From Sporosarcina sp. 6E9 (GTDB lineage: Bacteria; Bacillota; Bacilli; Bacillales_A; Planococcaceae), in contig NZ_JAGEMN010000006.1 in assembly GCF_017921835.1 (NCBI RefSeq), forward strand, positions 83,955 to 147,954: a stretch of 64,000 nt of DNA, given 5' to 3'. A program made the translations under genes and the position numbers. Positions 8,034-17,200 of this stretch are shown one piece after another. Within the stretch, counting starts at the first letter, position 1; every line of letters begins with the position of its first letter. Below the pieces are notes generated by a model that saw only the letters and a list, made by a program, of their open reading frames with translations, was not told the origin of the DNA and did not search any database.

Positions 8034-8354
8034 ATGGAATACACAGGTGGCCCGATGACGGAGGCAATGTACTATGTGTTATTAACACTGATGAATCCAA
8101 GTCATGGATATGGGCTGATGAATGAAATTAAGGAAGTTTCGAATGGTCGAATAGAAATGGGCCCTGGTACGCTTTACGGAGTACTTACACGTTTGCAAAA
8201 AGAAGGGCTTATTGCTTTAAAGAAGGATGACGGCAGAAGAAAAATATATACGATTACAGCGGAGGGGGAATATGCGCTTCGTCATGAATATGGCCGTCTA
8301 AAAGCATTGCTGAAAGACGGAGACATCTTGGAAGAAGGTGATACGAATGGCTAA
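8034..8354 (+). CDS. PadR family transcriptional regulator
   Basis: This 106-residue protein is the standard length for compact PadR regulators. It shows the winged-helix pattern YYVLLTLMNPSHGYGLMNEI, GRIEMGPGTLYGVLTRLQ and DGRRKIYTITAEG. The start at 8034 is chosen because GGAGGTG precedes it by five bases; an open frame extends upstream only because no stop intervenes. It overlaps the DUF2812 gene by 8 bp. PadR and DUF2812 genes are a recurrent pair in Firmicutes, and the regulator probably represses both. The inducing signal is unknown. Confidence 0.9.
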   Translation: MEYTGGPMTEAMYYVLLTLMNPSHGYGLMNEIKEVSNGRIEMGPGTLYGVLTRLQKEGLIALKKDDGRRKIYTITAEGEYALRHEYGRLKALLKDGDILEEGDTNG

Positions 8355-9543
8355 GCAGGTTCGAAAGTTACTTGTGGTTGATCGTTGGCATATTGGTGAA
8401 CATGAAAGTTGGTTTTCTGATATGGCTAGCGATGGTCTACATGTGAAAAAGATTGGAAAGCTATTTGCATATTTTGAAATAGGTGACCCGAAAGAGGTGC
8501 GCTATAGAATTGATACCTCAATGAGTCGAGCGATTTCAGAAGAAGAGAAAAGACTATATAGGCAAGCTGGATGGGAGTATGAAACGAAATTTAGTGAATT
8601 TACTTTATTTTCATCAGAAACGAAACTAAATGCACCTGAGTTACATACTGATTCAGCCGAGCAATCCCATACATTAAAAAAATTTGATAATAAAATAAAA
8701 AAATCTACGATTCTCGTGGTCGTCCTAAGTTTACTACTAATTGGCATGCAGTTTTATTTATGGTTTTTTCTAGCAGGCCCGACATATTCCTTGGTTGAGG
8801 GAGGCGGGATCACCTATATGACAACATCATTATTACTCTCGGGTTTGGTTTACAAGATGATTCGTGGGATCTTTTACGTCCGTAAATTAAGAAACCACCT
8901 TAAAGAAGGAAGACCGATTAATCATCATGCTTCTTGGAGAAGTTCCCGTCGTGTAAATATCTCTTTGATTATAGCGGTAATTCCAATTATCGCGGTTGGT
9001 GTTCTCGTTCCTTGGATCCAACTTATCCTAGATCGAACTGAAAATTTACCACAGAAGAGTAGTGACCTACCATTCGTCCGCTTAGCAGATATAGAGCAAA
9101 ATGACAGCTTAGTTCGGGAAGAATACTTTGTTGAGGAAAACAGAGATATTCTGAATCAGTATCATTATCATTGGAGCCCTTTTGCACCGCTTCAGTATGA
9201 AACACATGAATCAGGTATCATTTCCAGTGAGGTATGGCAGGATAGTAGTGGAGAATATTCACCGTATATGTATACACAGGTTTATAAGTTAACTTTTCCT
9301 TCAATGGGTGAAAACCTAATTAAAGATTTAATGAATAGATACGATTATCGCTACCTTGGCGGTGCCCTTAATAGGCAAGAAAGTGATGATTTTGATACGC
9401 TATTCATACGTGAAACGGATGAAGAAACTGAAGTTTTTGCCGCAAAAGGAAAAGGGCTCATCCATATTAACTATTACGGCTATGCAGAGTTAGACATCAT
9501 CTTGAAAAGTGTTGGAGAAAAACTAGCGCTAATTGCTGAATAG
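8347..9543 (+). CDS. DUF2812 domain membrane protein
   Basis: This protein has 398 residues from ATG 8347, chosen over a GTG at 8338 because AAGGTG precedes it by seven bases. The N-terminal DUF2812 domain (~1-95) contains WFSDMASDGLHVKKIG and the ending YRQAGWEYETKF typical of the family. Membrane helices lie at about residues 117-135, 145-165 and 205-225. The remaining ~170 residues form a soluble domain rich in Tyr and acidic residues. Overlap with padR implies one operon. The family has no established function; its link to PadR suggests a role in a membrane or envelope stress response, which is inference. Confidence 0.8.
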   Translation: MAKQVRKLLVVDRWHIGEHESWFSDMASDGLHVKKIGKLFAYFEIGDPKEVRYRIDTSMSRAISEEEKRLYRQAGWEYETKFSEFTLFSSETKLNAPELHTDSAEQSHTLKKFDNKIKKSTILVVVLSLLLIGMQFYLWFFLAGPTYSLVEGGGITYMTTSLLLSGLVYKMIRGIFYVRKLRNHLKEGRPINHHASWRSSRRVNISLIIAVIPIIAVGVLVPWIQLILDRTENLPQKSSDLPFVRLADIEQNDSLVREEYFVEENRDILNQYHYHWSPFAPLQYETHESGIISSEVWQDSSGEYSPYMYTQVYKLTFPSMGENLIKDLMNRYDYRYLGGALNRQESDDFDTLFIRETDEETEVFAAKGKGLIHINYYGYAELDIILKSVGEKLALIAE

Positions 9544-9616
9544 CATTATTTTACTTCCTATTGAAGATTGCCTTACAATAGACAGATATGAGTTATTTAA
9601 AGGAGTAAATTTACCC

Positions 9617-10303
9617 ATGAAAATCCCAATTCTGTATGAAGACAATCACTTACTGGTCGTTGAAAAGCCTGTCAATATTCCCGTGCAAGGAGACGACAGC
9701 CGTGATAAAGATTTACTTACGATATTAAAAGAAGATATAAAGGTTCGGTATAATAAACCAGGTAACGTTTACTTAGGGCTTGTTCACCGATTGGACCGTC
9801 CTGTTGGTGGGGTTATGGTTTTTGCGAAGACATCGAAGGCTGCATCGCGTTTATCGGATGTAATTCGGAAAAATGAACTTGAACGGAAGTATCTGGCCGT
9901 AGTAAGGGGTGTTCCGAATAAAAACAAGGCGAAACTGGAGCATTATTTATATAAAGATACGAAGAAAAACAAAGTGCATGCTGTTGCTGCCACGCACAAG
10001 GAAGGTAAGAAAGCTGTTCTCGATTACGAAACGATTCGCAGTTCAGACGGGCTCAGCCTTTTAGCTGTACGTCTCCACACGGGTCGTTCTCATCAAATAC
10101 GTGTGCAACTTTCTGAATCAGGCTTTCCGCTATACGGCGATCAAAAATACGGGCAACACGTCAATCGTCCGGGACAGCAAATCGCGTTATGGGCAAATGT
10201 GCTTGAATTTCCTCATCCGACAACGAAGGAAATGATTCGAGTCGAATCACAACCACCGAATGATTATCCTTGGAATCTCTGGACAACTGACCAGATGAAA
10301 TAA
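9617..10303 (+). CDS. RluA family RNA pseudouridine synthase
   Basis: This 228-residue protein starts at ATG 9617, preceded by AAAGGAG; the longer frame upstream has no ribosome-binding site. The catalytic loop VHRLDRPVGGVMVFAKT near residue 60 carries the nucleophilic Asp of the RluA family. LHTGRSHQIRVQL and YGDQKYG are further family motifs. There is no N-terminal S4 domain, so it is the short form of the family. It isomerises uridine to pseudouridine in rRNA or tRNA; the target position cannot be read from sequence. It is monocistronic with its own terminator. Confidence 0.9.
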   Translation: MKIPILYEDNHLLVVEKPVNIPVQGDDSRDKDLLTILKEDIKVRYNKPGNVYLGLVHRLDRPVGGVMVFAKTSKAASRLSDVIRKNELERKYLAVVRGVPNKNKAKLEHYLYKDTKKNKVHAVAATHKEGKKAVLDYETIRSSDGLSLLAVRLHTGRSHQIRVQLSESGFPLYGDQKYGQHVNRPGQQIALWANVLEFPHPTTKEMIRVESQPPNDYPWNLWTTDQMK

Positions 10304-10353
10304 AAATAGGCTATTCCTAGACACTTGAAGTGAACGGGAATAGCCTATTTTCT
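10304..10353 (+). terminator. Terminator after the pseudouridine synthase gene
   Basis: AAATAGGCTATTCC pairs with GGAATAGCCTATTT across an 18-base loop, followed by TTCTTT. Confidence 0.85.
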
Positions 10354-10428
10354 TTGGTCGGATTTTGTTAAGCTTTTTGTGTCGTAAGATGTGCATCATG
10401 GGCATCAAAAATTACAAGCGATATCTCG

Positions 10429-11055
10429 TCAACCTACTTGTAAGACTTGTAATGTTGCTAGTTTACAATGGAAGTGTTCTTGTAATTCTGCTATCAGTTT
10501 TATAACGTCGCCTTTTTGCAATGAGAATAGCTGAGTGGATGTTAGCGTATTCGAGGTAGTTGACTCAGTTACTGAAGATGATATTGTAATTTCATCATTA
10601 ATGACAAGTTTAAAAGATGAAGGCGTACAAGTGATTACATTTGATTCAAGCAGAACTTTGTAGTCAATTTGGTATATGCCATCTTTAAGTATCTTTAAAC
10701 CGTCATTTTTCAATTCAACATCTTGCAAAGGGCCTGCGATGAAAAATTTCACGGCACCCGATTCAAAAGCGCCTGATTCGTTATAGGCATAGCCATATGC
10801 AGATTTGAATGTTCCTTCAGGTCCCCTTTCTCCCCGTTCTCCTCTTGGACCAGTATCCCCTTTAGGTCCCGGCTCACCTTTTTCTCCATCATATCCTTGA
10901 GGACCTCTTGAACCTCGAGCGCCTGGGTCTCCTTTCGGTCCTTTTTCCCCGTCGTACCCCATTGGACCTTCATAGCCTCTTGGACCTCTAAATCCTCTAG
11001 GGCCGCGAGCACCTTTACAACGATCGCATTCGCTGCAGTGTTGACAGTCATTCAT
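10429..11055 (-). CDS. Collagen-like spore-surface protein candidate (BclA-like layout)
   Basis: This 208-residue protein has a short Cys-rich head (MNDCQHCSECDRCKG), then about 25 uninterrupted Gly-X-Y triplets (residues ~15-88, many GPRG, GEKG and GPKGD) and a C-terminal ~115-residue beta-rich domain resembling the trimerising C1q/TNF-like domains of BclA-type glycoproteins. It has no signal peptide. The start follows AAAGGAGG by seven bases. The layout is that of exosporium or spore-surface filaments. It is divergent from the mnx operon, whose product in Mn-oxidising bacilli acts on the outer spore layer, so a shared sporulation timing is plausible. Confidence 0.8.
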   Translation of the reverse strand: MNDCQHCSECDRCKGARGPRGFRGPRGYEGPMGYDGEKGPKGDPGARGSRGPQGYDGEKGEPGPKGDTGPRGERGERGPEGTFKSAYGYAYNESGAFESGAVKFFIAGPLQDVELKNDGLKILKDGIYQIDYKVLLESNVITCTPSSFKLVINDEITISSSVTESTTSNTLTSTQLFSLQKGDVIKLIAELQEHFHCKLATLQVLQVG

Positions 11056-11408
11056 ACAGTTTCCTCCTTTCTAATATTGTTTAGTTATCATGAAACATAT
11101 TCACCTACGAATCGTGAATGGGACGTTTATGGCAGTGAATTTACAGATGTAGATTGAATTGAAATTGCGCGCATGATATCCAGTTTTACTGAAATTCCTT
11201 CGACTCGTTAAATGAATTAATCGGTCCTACTTTCATATTTATAAACCTCTCCTAGCATATATTTCAAAAACTTACTACTAGTGTATGTAAAAGAGGGATT
11301 GAGGGGTAGGTATAATGACATTGGTGAAAGAAGATTGATTTTACGATTAAATGTGGACAAGTTACGTCCGCTTCCGTAATTTCATAACGTATGTAGAGGT
11401 GGCTATGG
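11056..11408. other. Divergent regulatory region between the collagen-like gene and mnxA
   Basis: This 353-bp stretch has no convincing open frame. It must hold the promoters of both divergent units. On the mnx side CATAACGTA at 11383-11391 resembles a sigma-K -10 (CATANNNTA). On the collagen side GTGAATA upstream of the gene resembles a sporulation-type -35, but its -10 is poor. A TATAAT at 11311 has no matching -35. Confidence 0.4.
11364..11391 (+). promoter_or_regulatory. Possible sigma-K-type promoter of the mnx operon
   Basis: AC at 11364-11365 is followed after 17 bases by CATAACGTA at 11383-11391, matching the mother-cell sigma-K pattern AC-N16/17-CATANNNTA. Against it, the predicted start of transcription (~11397) would cut into the AGAGGTGG ribosome-binding site at 11395-11402, so the real promoter may lie upstream. 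Confidence 0.3.
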
Positions 11409-11828
11409 ATGGTTAAACTTGCTGCTATGATTTTTATCTATACGGATGTTTGTATTGTTCTTGGTTTTTACGCATATTTACGAGGAATTAAAAAACGAAT
11501 CGGCTTTCAATTAGGCATGAATATTAGCATTGTAATGGGCGGCATGATTGCCATGCTCGCCGGCGTATTACTCATTACTCAATATCCTTTTCACTTTACG
11601 TTCATAACAATCATTTCTACATTGGTCGGATTAGGAGTAGGCGCATTGTTTGGACTCCTATTTGATTACCAAACCTTCATGACAGGATTAACGAATGGAA
11701 TGGTCGTTGGGTTAATGTCTCCGATGATTGGAACAGTGATAGAAATGTCGTCCGTGTTTATCGTATTCATTCACGGATTATTAGTAGTCTGTTTACTCAC
11801 AATCTTAAATTCGATTAGGAGGGCGTGA
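11409..11828 (+). CDS. mnxA: MnxA-like small integral membrane protein
   Basis: This 139-residue protein consists of about four hydrophobic segments. Its central stretch GLGVGALFGLLFDYQ followed by GLTNGMVVGLMSPMIGTVI is glycine-rich and resembles the corresponding part of the next gene product, so the two are probably paralogues. The start follows AGAGGTGG by six bases. It is the first gene of a seven-gene same-strand operon ending in an MnxG-type oxidase, the position of mnxA in Mn-oxidising Bacillus. The symbol rests on position and membrane character, not on sequence comparison. Its biochemical role is unknown. Confidence 0.62.
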   Translation: MVKLAAMIFIYTDVCIVLGFYAYLRGIKKRIGFQLGMNISIVMGGMIAMLAGVLLITQYPFHFTFITIISTLVGLGVGALFGLLFDYQTFMTGLTNGMVVGLMSPMIGTVIEMSSVFIVFIHGLLVVCLLTILNSIRRA

Positions 11829-11836
11829 TGTAAACA

Positions 11837-12298
11837 GTGCTTATTATCAGTACGTTATTTGTTTGGAACTTAGTCGAATTAACGACTGTGTATGTACTAT
11901 TGAAAAAGAAAAAGATGTTATTTGATGACCGTTTTACAATGACGATGGGGACTGCGATTACGCCAGTATCTTCGATGGTAATAGCTCTTCACGTAAAATT
12001 ATTGTTGCCTGAAGATCAAGCGGTTTTTTACCTTTCGCCAATTATTGTCGGTCTACTTATCGGTTGGAAATTCGGATCATTATTGAAAGCGCCAGCTGCC
12101 TTAAACGGAATTTACAACGGGATTATCGGCGGGGTCATGGGAACGATGCTAGGTGCTGTACTTAAGAACCCAGCATTATGTAAGATCCCCATCGAAGCGG
12201 AATCATTGATTGAGACAAATATGTTGAGTCTTGCTATTTTCTCGGCCTGTCTATTAACGCTCGTTTGTCGCATCATTCGCTACTCGTTCCGTGTTTAA
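11837..12298 (+). CDS. mnxB: MnxB-like small integral membrane protein
   Basis: This 153-residue membrane protein has about four hydrophobic segments. GLLIGWKFGSLL followed by GIYNGIIGGVMGTMLGAVL aligns by eye with the glycine-rich core of the preceding protein. The GTG start at 11837 lies 13 bases after an AGGAGGG that overlaps the upstream stop region, which is long spacing; no better start is in frame. It is inferred to be mnxB from its place in the operon. The Gly-Asn-Gly core could form a helix-packing or small-solute channel, but nothing here shows transport. Confidence 0.6.
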   Translation: MLIISTLFVWNLVELTTVYVLLKKKKMLFDDRFTMTMGTAITPVSSMVIALHVKLLLPEDQAVFYLSPIIVGLLIGWKFGSLLKAPAALNGIYNGIIGGVMGTMLGAVLKNPALCKIPIEAESLIETNMLSLAIFSACLLTLVCRIIRYSFRV

Positions 12299-12315
12299 GA
12301 GGAGGGAAGAATTTA

Positions 12316-12894
12316 TTGAAAATCGTAAGAAGTACAGTTTTACTAGTGATTGGTTTCTTAGCTTTCTACTTCTTTTGGCCGCAGTCAATCGATTTGCCAA
12401 AACTCGGGACTGTAAAAGAATGGCCACTAACTGAAGGTGGAAATGATGGTCAGGAATTCCAAGAAAAACCGAAGCTAATCTCGTTTTTCTTTACGAATTG
12501 CCCAGACATTTGCCCCATGACAATGTGGGACTTAAAAGAGCTCCAACAACTGATGCGAGAAAAGGGGATAACAGATGACCGGTATATTGTCCTATCAATC
12601 ACATTGGATCCTGAATATGATACGAGTGAGATAATAAACCAATATAAAGAGCGATTTGAAATTTCGAGTCCTAACTGGTTATTTTCACGAGGGTCACTAG
12701 AAGAAACAAAGAAATTCACACAGTATTTTAATTTCTATTATGAAAAAAATGAAGACGGCTTTGTCACTCACTCCACATCCATGTATATTGTCGATTCAAA
12801 TGATTATATAAGAGCCCATCACGATATGGCGATAGGAAAAAAACGTGTCAATATTGAAGAGATTGCAAACCAATTGGAGCTGTTAATCAAATAA
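12316..12894 (+). CDS. mnxC: SCO1/SenC/PrrC family copper chaperone or thiol protein (MnxC-like)
   Basis: This protein has 192 residues from TTG 12316, chosen because GAGGAGGG precedes it and because the frame then starts with a signal anchor (~5-20); a start 51 bp upstream would overlap mnxB. The thioredoxin-like fold carries the SCO motif CPDIC (Cys-X3-Cys) and the distal His in THSTSMYIVD, the three copper ligands of SCO1-type proteins. These proteins deliver copper or reduce Cys in copper enzymes outside the membrane. Placement before a multicopper oxidase gene fits copper loading of MnxG; MnxC of the known operon is SCO-like. Confidence 0.8.
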   Translation: MKIVRSTVLLVIGFLAFYFFWPQSIDLPKLGTVKEWPLTEGGNDGQEFQEKPKLISFFFTNCPDICPMTMWDLKELQQLMREKGITDDRYIVLSITLDPEYDTSEIINQYKERFEISSPNWLFSRGSLEETKKFTQYFNFYYEKNEDGFVTHSTSMYIVDSNDYIRAHHDMAIGKKRVNIEEIANQLELLIK

Positions 12895-12936
12895 CTTGGA
12901 TTTATTTTCTCACAAGTTCATTGGAGGCCACGTATC

Positions 12937-13614
12937 ATGCAAGATAATGAATTACCTATATCATTTTCATCTCCGACAAGTGCTGTTTCTTCAGAAGAAA
13001 CGAGAGTACTAACAGAATATATTCACCAAAAAAACCTTTTCAGAATCACAAAGCAAGATGAAACACTTCGGAAGTCCTTGATGTTGAAACAGTTTTTTAA
13101 ACTGAAACGAAACCAGCAAGTACTTGTTACTTCTGTCATTAAAGAGGCAACTGTAACAAATGAGGGTAAAGTTTCTACTATTGGAAGGGATTTTGTCATG
13201 GTGACAAATTTGAAAAAGCGAATTTGGATTCCTTACACAGCCATTGAATCTGCAACCATCCCCTTTGGTCATCCCACTTATTCCGATTCCCAACAACACT
13301 ATATCTATGACAATCAATTACAACAAAAACTTGTCCTGCAATTTGGCGATACAGTAGCTAAAAGAGAAGAACTTATTCGACAGTTTTTTGAAGAATCCCT
13401 ACAAACAAATCTTTATTCATGGAAAGATTTATGGGTAGAGGTGAAAACGGATCAGAAAACACATGTCGGGAAAATAAAGAATACGTCGAAAAAAGAACTG
13501 TTTCTGACGCGTTTTAAAAAAGAAAAGGTAATTCAATTGAATGAAGTACGTTCGCTGTCAACAGTCAGATGGTTCTCTATTTTACGAGGTCTAATCGTTA
13601 AGAAAGGGAGGTAG
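12937..13614 (+). CDS. mnxD: MnxD-like protein with two Sm-like beta-barrel repeats
   Basis: This 225-residue soluble protein has no signal peptide and begins after TGGAGGCC. Two similar segments stand out: residues ~60-110 (QVLVTSVI, GKVSTIGRDFVMV, IWIPYTAIESATI) and ~165-210 (LWVEVKT, HVGKIKNTSKKELFL, IQLNEVRSL), each with the five-strand pattern of small Sm-like barrels. The middle (VLQFGDTVAKREELIRQFF) matches the protein encoded directly after mnxG, so those two are paralogues. It ends 4 bp before the next gene. The name is by position; the function is unknown. Confidence 0.62.
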   Translation: MQDNELPISFSSPTSAVSSEETRVLTEYIHQKNLFRITKQDETLRKSLMLKQFFKLKRNQQVLVTSVIKEATVTNEGKVSTIGRDFVMVTNLKKRIWIPYTAIESATIPFGHPTYSDSQQHYIYDNQLQQKLVLQFGDTVAKREELIRQFFEESLQTNLYSWKDLWVEVKTDQKTHVGKIKNTSKKELFLTRFKKEKVIQLNEVRSLSTVRWFSILRGLIVKKGR

Positions 13615-13618
13615 TTTA

Positions 13619-13909
13619 ATGGTTAACCCAGCTTTCATACCCGATGAGGATTTATTGAATTTAAAAGGAAAAGAACTGTTAGTCATTACACGAGCGGTTC
13701 AACTAAACCTACTAGGCCAAGTTTTCCGACCGATTTTTAGTGGAAGAGTTTCTGAAGTTGGCGCAGGCCATCTGACACTTTCACCCGTCATCATAAAAAT
13801 GGTAAATGCACCGTTTTATGAATTTCCGTTTCCACTCAGTATTCCACTTGAGCAAATTGTCTCTTATACGACAGAAGTTCCAAGCGATGCGGTATTTCCA
13901 TTACTATGA
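13619..13909 (+). CDS. mnxE: MnxE-like small subunit of the Mn oxidase complex
   Basis: This 96-residue protein starts 4 bp after the previous stop, with GGGAGG upstream. It shows the small-barrel pattern LLVITR, FSGRVSEVGAGHLTLSPV, PLSIPLEQIVSYT. MnxE and MnxF of Mn-oxidising Bacillus are proteins of about 100 residues that co-purify with MnxG as a copper-containing complex. Size, order and spacing match. His residues are few, and metal ligands cannot be assigned by eye. Confidence 0.75.
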   Translation: MVNPAFIPDEDLLNLKGKELLVITRAVQLNLLGQVFRPIFSGRVSEVGAGHLTLSPVIIKMVNAPFYEFPFPLSIPLEQIVSYTTEVPSDAVFPLL

Positions 13910-13927
13910 CCAGGGAGAGGTGTAGAC

Positions 13928-14215
13928 ATGACAAATGACCGTTCAATTGGAGCGATTAATACCATTAGGGACGAGGGAATTGTCGAACATTTCAGGAGAA
14001 GTATTGGGCGACGCGTGTTTATATTAACAGAAGCATTCCCATTCATGTTTGTAGGTAAGATTAAAGCAGTGAACAACGACATGGCTCTATTGGCTGTTGA
14101 AACGACATCCGTTCCTGCTTTGGAAGGAAAAGAATGGACGGTGCATATTCACTCAATAGATGTTTTTTATATAGAAACAGGAATCGGTGCAAAAATCCCT
14201 GAATTGAAAGATTGA
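13928..14215 (+). CDS. mnxF: MnxF-like small subunit of the Mn oxidase complex
   Basis: This 95-residue protein is preceded by GGGAGAGG and followed 18 bp later by mnxG. Its core HFRRSIGRRVFILTEA, FVGKIKAVNNDMALLAVE and WTVHIHSIDVFYIE has the same strand order as MnxE and the flanking paralogues. The HIH triplet near residue 78 is a possible metal site. It is assigned as MnxF from size, order and resemblance to MnxE. Confidence 0.75.
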   Translation: MTNDRSIGAINTIRDEGIVEHFRRSIGRRVFILTEAFPFMFVGKIKAVNNDMALLAVETTSVPALEGKEWTVHIHSIDVFYIETGIGAKIPELKD

Positions 14216-14233
14216 TAGAAAGGAGGTATCCCA

Positions 14234-17200
14234 ATGATAAGAAGATACCATATAGTAGCGATTCCAATTCGAATCGTTTTGAATTCATTTGGGGATCATA
14301 ATCCAAATGGAATGATTTTCGTGTTAAAAGAAAATGAACAGAAAGTAAAGAAAATGGTTGAGAAAAACCCTTTCTCTCCCGTGGACTTAGTTCAACCACT
14401 CATTATTCGGGCAAATGAAGGAGATACAGTGGAAGTTCTGCTGGAAAATCAACTACCTTTTCACGTGGGCCTCCATTTTCAACAAGCCGAGTATGACGTT
14501 AGAAACATGGATGGTGTGAACGTAGGATTAAACGGAGAGAGTACCGTTGAACCAAATGATTCTTTTGTATATCGAATTCATGTTATAAAAGAAGGCACCT
14601 ATTATTTTTCTGATTTAGCAAATCCATCAAGTGGTGAAAATGGTTCGAATTCAAATGGCTTATTCGGAGCGTTGTTTGTTCAAAAGCGGTTTTCTTGGTG
14701 GACAAATCCCGAGACTGGAAAGCCGATGAATAGTGGCGTTTATGCTGATATCCATCACCCGATATTACCATCATTCCGAGAATATGCTTGGGTCTTTCAT
14801 GATGAGATGGAAGTTGATGATTTAACGGGGAATCGCCCGATCAATCATTTATCGAACCAGGAAGAGGAATCATTTCACGGAGCTAATTACCGGTATGAAC
14901 CGGTGAATAGACGCCAGCAGCTCATCTCAGAAGGGGTGGTTTGCCCGAATTGTGAGGGAGAAGAAGTCCATCATGATTCATGGGTATACGGAGATCCTTC
15001 TACGCCGATTTTACGCGGCTACGTCGGGGATCCTGCAAAAATAAGAGTTGTCCATGGGGGCGTAAAAGAAACACACGTCTTTCATTACCATGTTCATCAA
15101 TGGTTAAGTGACCCCGGTGACCTTGCTTCTGAAATTTTCGATTCCCAAGCGACTAGCCCGCAGTCGCATTATACGATTGAACCGTTATACGGTTTGGGAA
15201 GTTTGCAAGGATCTTTTGGGGATGCAGTTATTCACTGTCATCTATATCCACATTTTGCAGCGGGGATGTGGGGAATGAACCGGGTTTTTAATACGCTTCA
15301 AGATGGTAGCGAGTGCTATCCTAACGGTGTTCCGATTAAGGCACTCCAGCCATTACCCGACCGAAAAGCACCGCCTAAACCGACAAAACTAAAACCTGGT
15401 TTTCCAAATTTTATTCCTGGAAAAGTAGGATACAAAGCACCGCGTCCGCCACTCGGAATTGTCGGCGGCAGGGGATTGACCGAATTAGAGAGAAATGCTG
15501 CAATTGAAAAGCCAAGACCAGGTGCGGTGTTTACGGATCCATGTATGAGTGAAGCACCAGTGAGGGTATTTAACATTTCGTTAATCGAGTTGCCAATCAC
15601 CTATAACAAACAAGGTTGGCATGACCCAAAAGGTAGGGTGTATGTGTTAGATGAAGATTTAGAAGCTGTTTGTTCGGGGAAGAAAGAACCAGAACCGCTC
15701 GTCATTCATGCGCCTGCTCATACTTGTTTCCATATTAATTATACGAATCGGTGTCCTCATATTCTTGACGGGGATGCATTTCAGCTTGTTACAAGAACGT
15801 ATGAAACTGGACTCCATATCCACTTTGTAAAGTTTGATGTTCTAGTTAATGACGGGGGGAATATCGGATGGAATTATGATTCATCTATATTACCGGGTGA
15901 AACGATGCAATACTCCTATTATGCAGACGTCGAATTAAAAGCTTGGTTCTTTCACGATCATATGTATCCAAACGCGCATCAACAGCACGGTGTATTTGGA
16001 ACGGGCGTTGTTCATCCACGTTTCACCAAATTTCTGGACTGCAAAACAGGGGAAGACGTCGTTCATGGCACACAAATCACTTCTAGTCATCCACTCATTC
16101 CGAATTATCGAGATTTTGCATTATTTGTTCAAGATTTCGCTTTATTATTCGATAAAAATGGCAAACCACTTCAACCGCCAAATTTTCCAGGATCTGATGA
16201 TGACCCCGGATTGTTTGGAGTGAATTATAAAAATGAACCGTTGCAATTTAGATTAGGTCCCGATGCTGACCCTGCTTATACATTTAGCTCCTATTTGAAT
16301 GGGGATCCAATTACGCCAATATTAAGAGCTTATGAAGGCGATTCGATTCGCATTCGCCTCCTCCAAGGTGCTCAAGAAGAATCTCATAGCTTTAATGTCC
16401 ATGGATTGAGTTGGCTGAAAGAACGTGGCAACTTAGATTCAAGTCAGAAAGAGCAACAGCATATCGGAATTTCTGAGTCGTTCACGATGGAATCGTATAT
16501 TCCACGATCTGGCGATTACTTGTGGGCGTTTGAGACAGAAGAAGATTTATGGAACGGACTGTGGGGGTTAATCCGTGCTTATGATGAAAAAGTGCCAGAC
16601 CTAATTCCTTTAGGGGACCGACCAAAGCCATTAAAGCGTTCAAAGCCGTTGCCTGAATGTACTGGAAAAAATCCGCCACCAGCAGATAATCCTGTACTTA
16701 TACCTAACGAAAATGGACCGGTTCGCTATTTTGATGTAGTCGCTTTCCAATGTCCAATCGTTTATAACGACTTCGGAGATCATGATCCAAATGGCATTAT
16801 TTTCGCGCTTCGAGAAGACATGGACGCAATTGTAAAAGGGACGAAAAATCCCGAGCCTTTAATTATTCGGGCCAATGTCGGCGATACCGTTGAAGTAACG
16901 TTGACGAGTCTGTTGGAACTTGATAAATTTCCCTTCAAAGATGGAATTCATCCTTATCCTGAAGTGAAAGAGCAAGCGTTTTATCCGCCGTCCTTGCGAA
17001 TATCCCTACATCCCCAATTAATACAATATGATGTGAAAACTTCGGCAGGAGAAACTGTCGGGTTTAACGGAGACCAAACGATTGGTCCGGGTGAAAAAAG
17101 AACCTATCGTTGGTGGGTAGAATCTCAAGTAGGCGCTTGCGGCATGTGGGATATGGCGGATATTCGAAACCATAAATCGCATGGTGCATTCGGTGCCTTT

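Noticed and set aside
10749..11051. A second minus-strand frame with 100 codons in the collagen-like gene
   Set aside because: The GXY repeat biases all frames, keeping them free of stops; the other frame has the ribosome-binding site, regular Gly spacing and a folded C-domain.
16482..16679. Small ORFs on the minus strand within mnxG
   Set aside because: Antisense shadows of a strongly conserved coding region without ribosome-binding sites or promoters.
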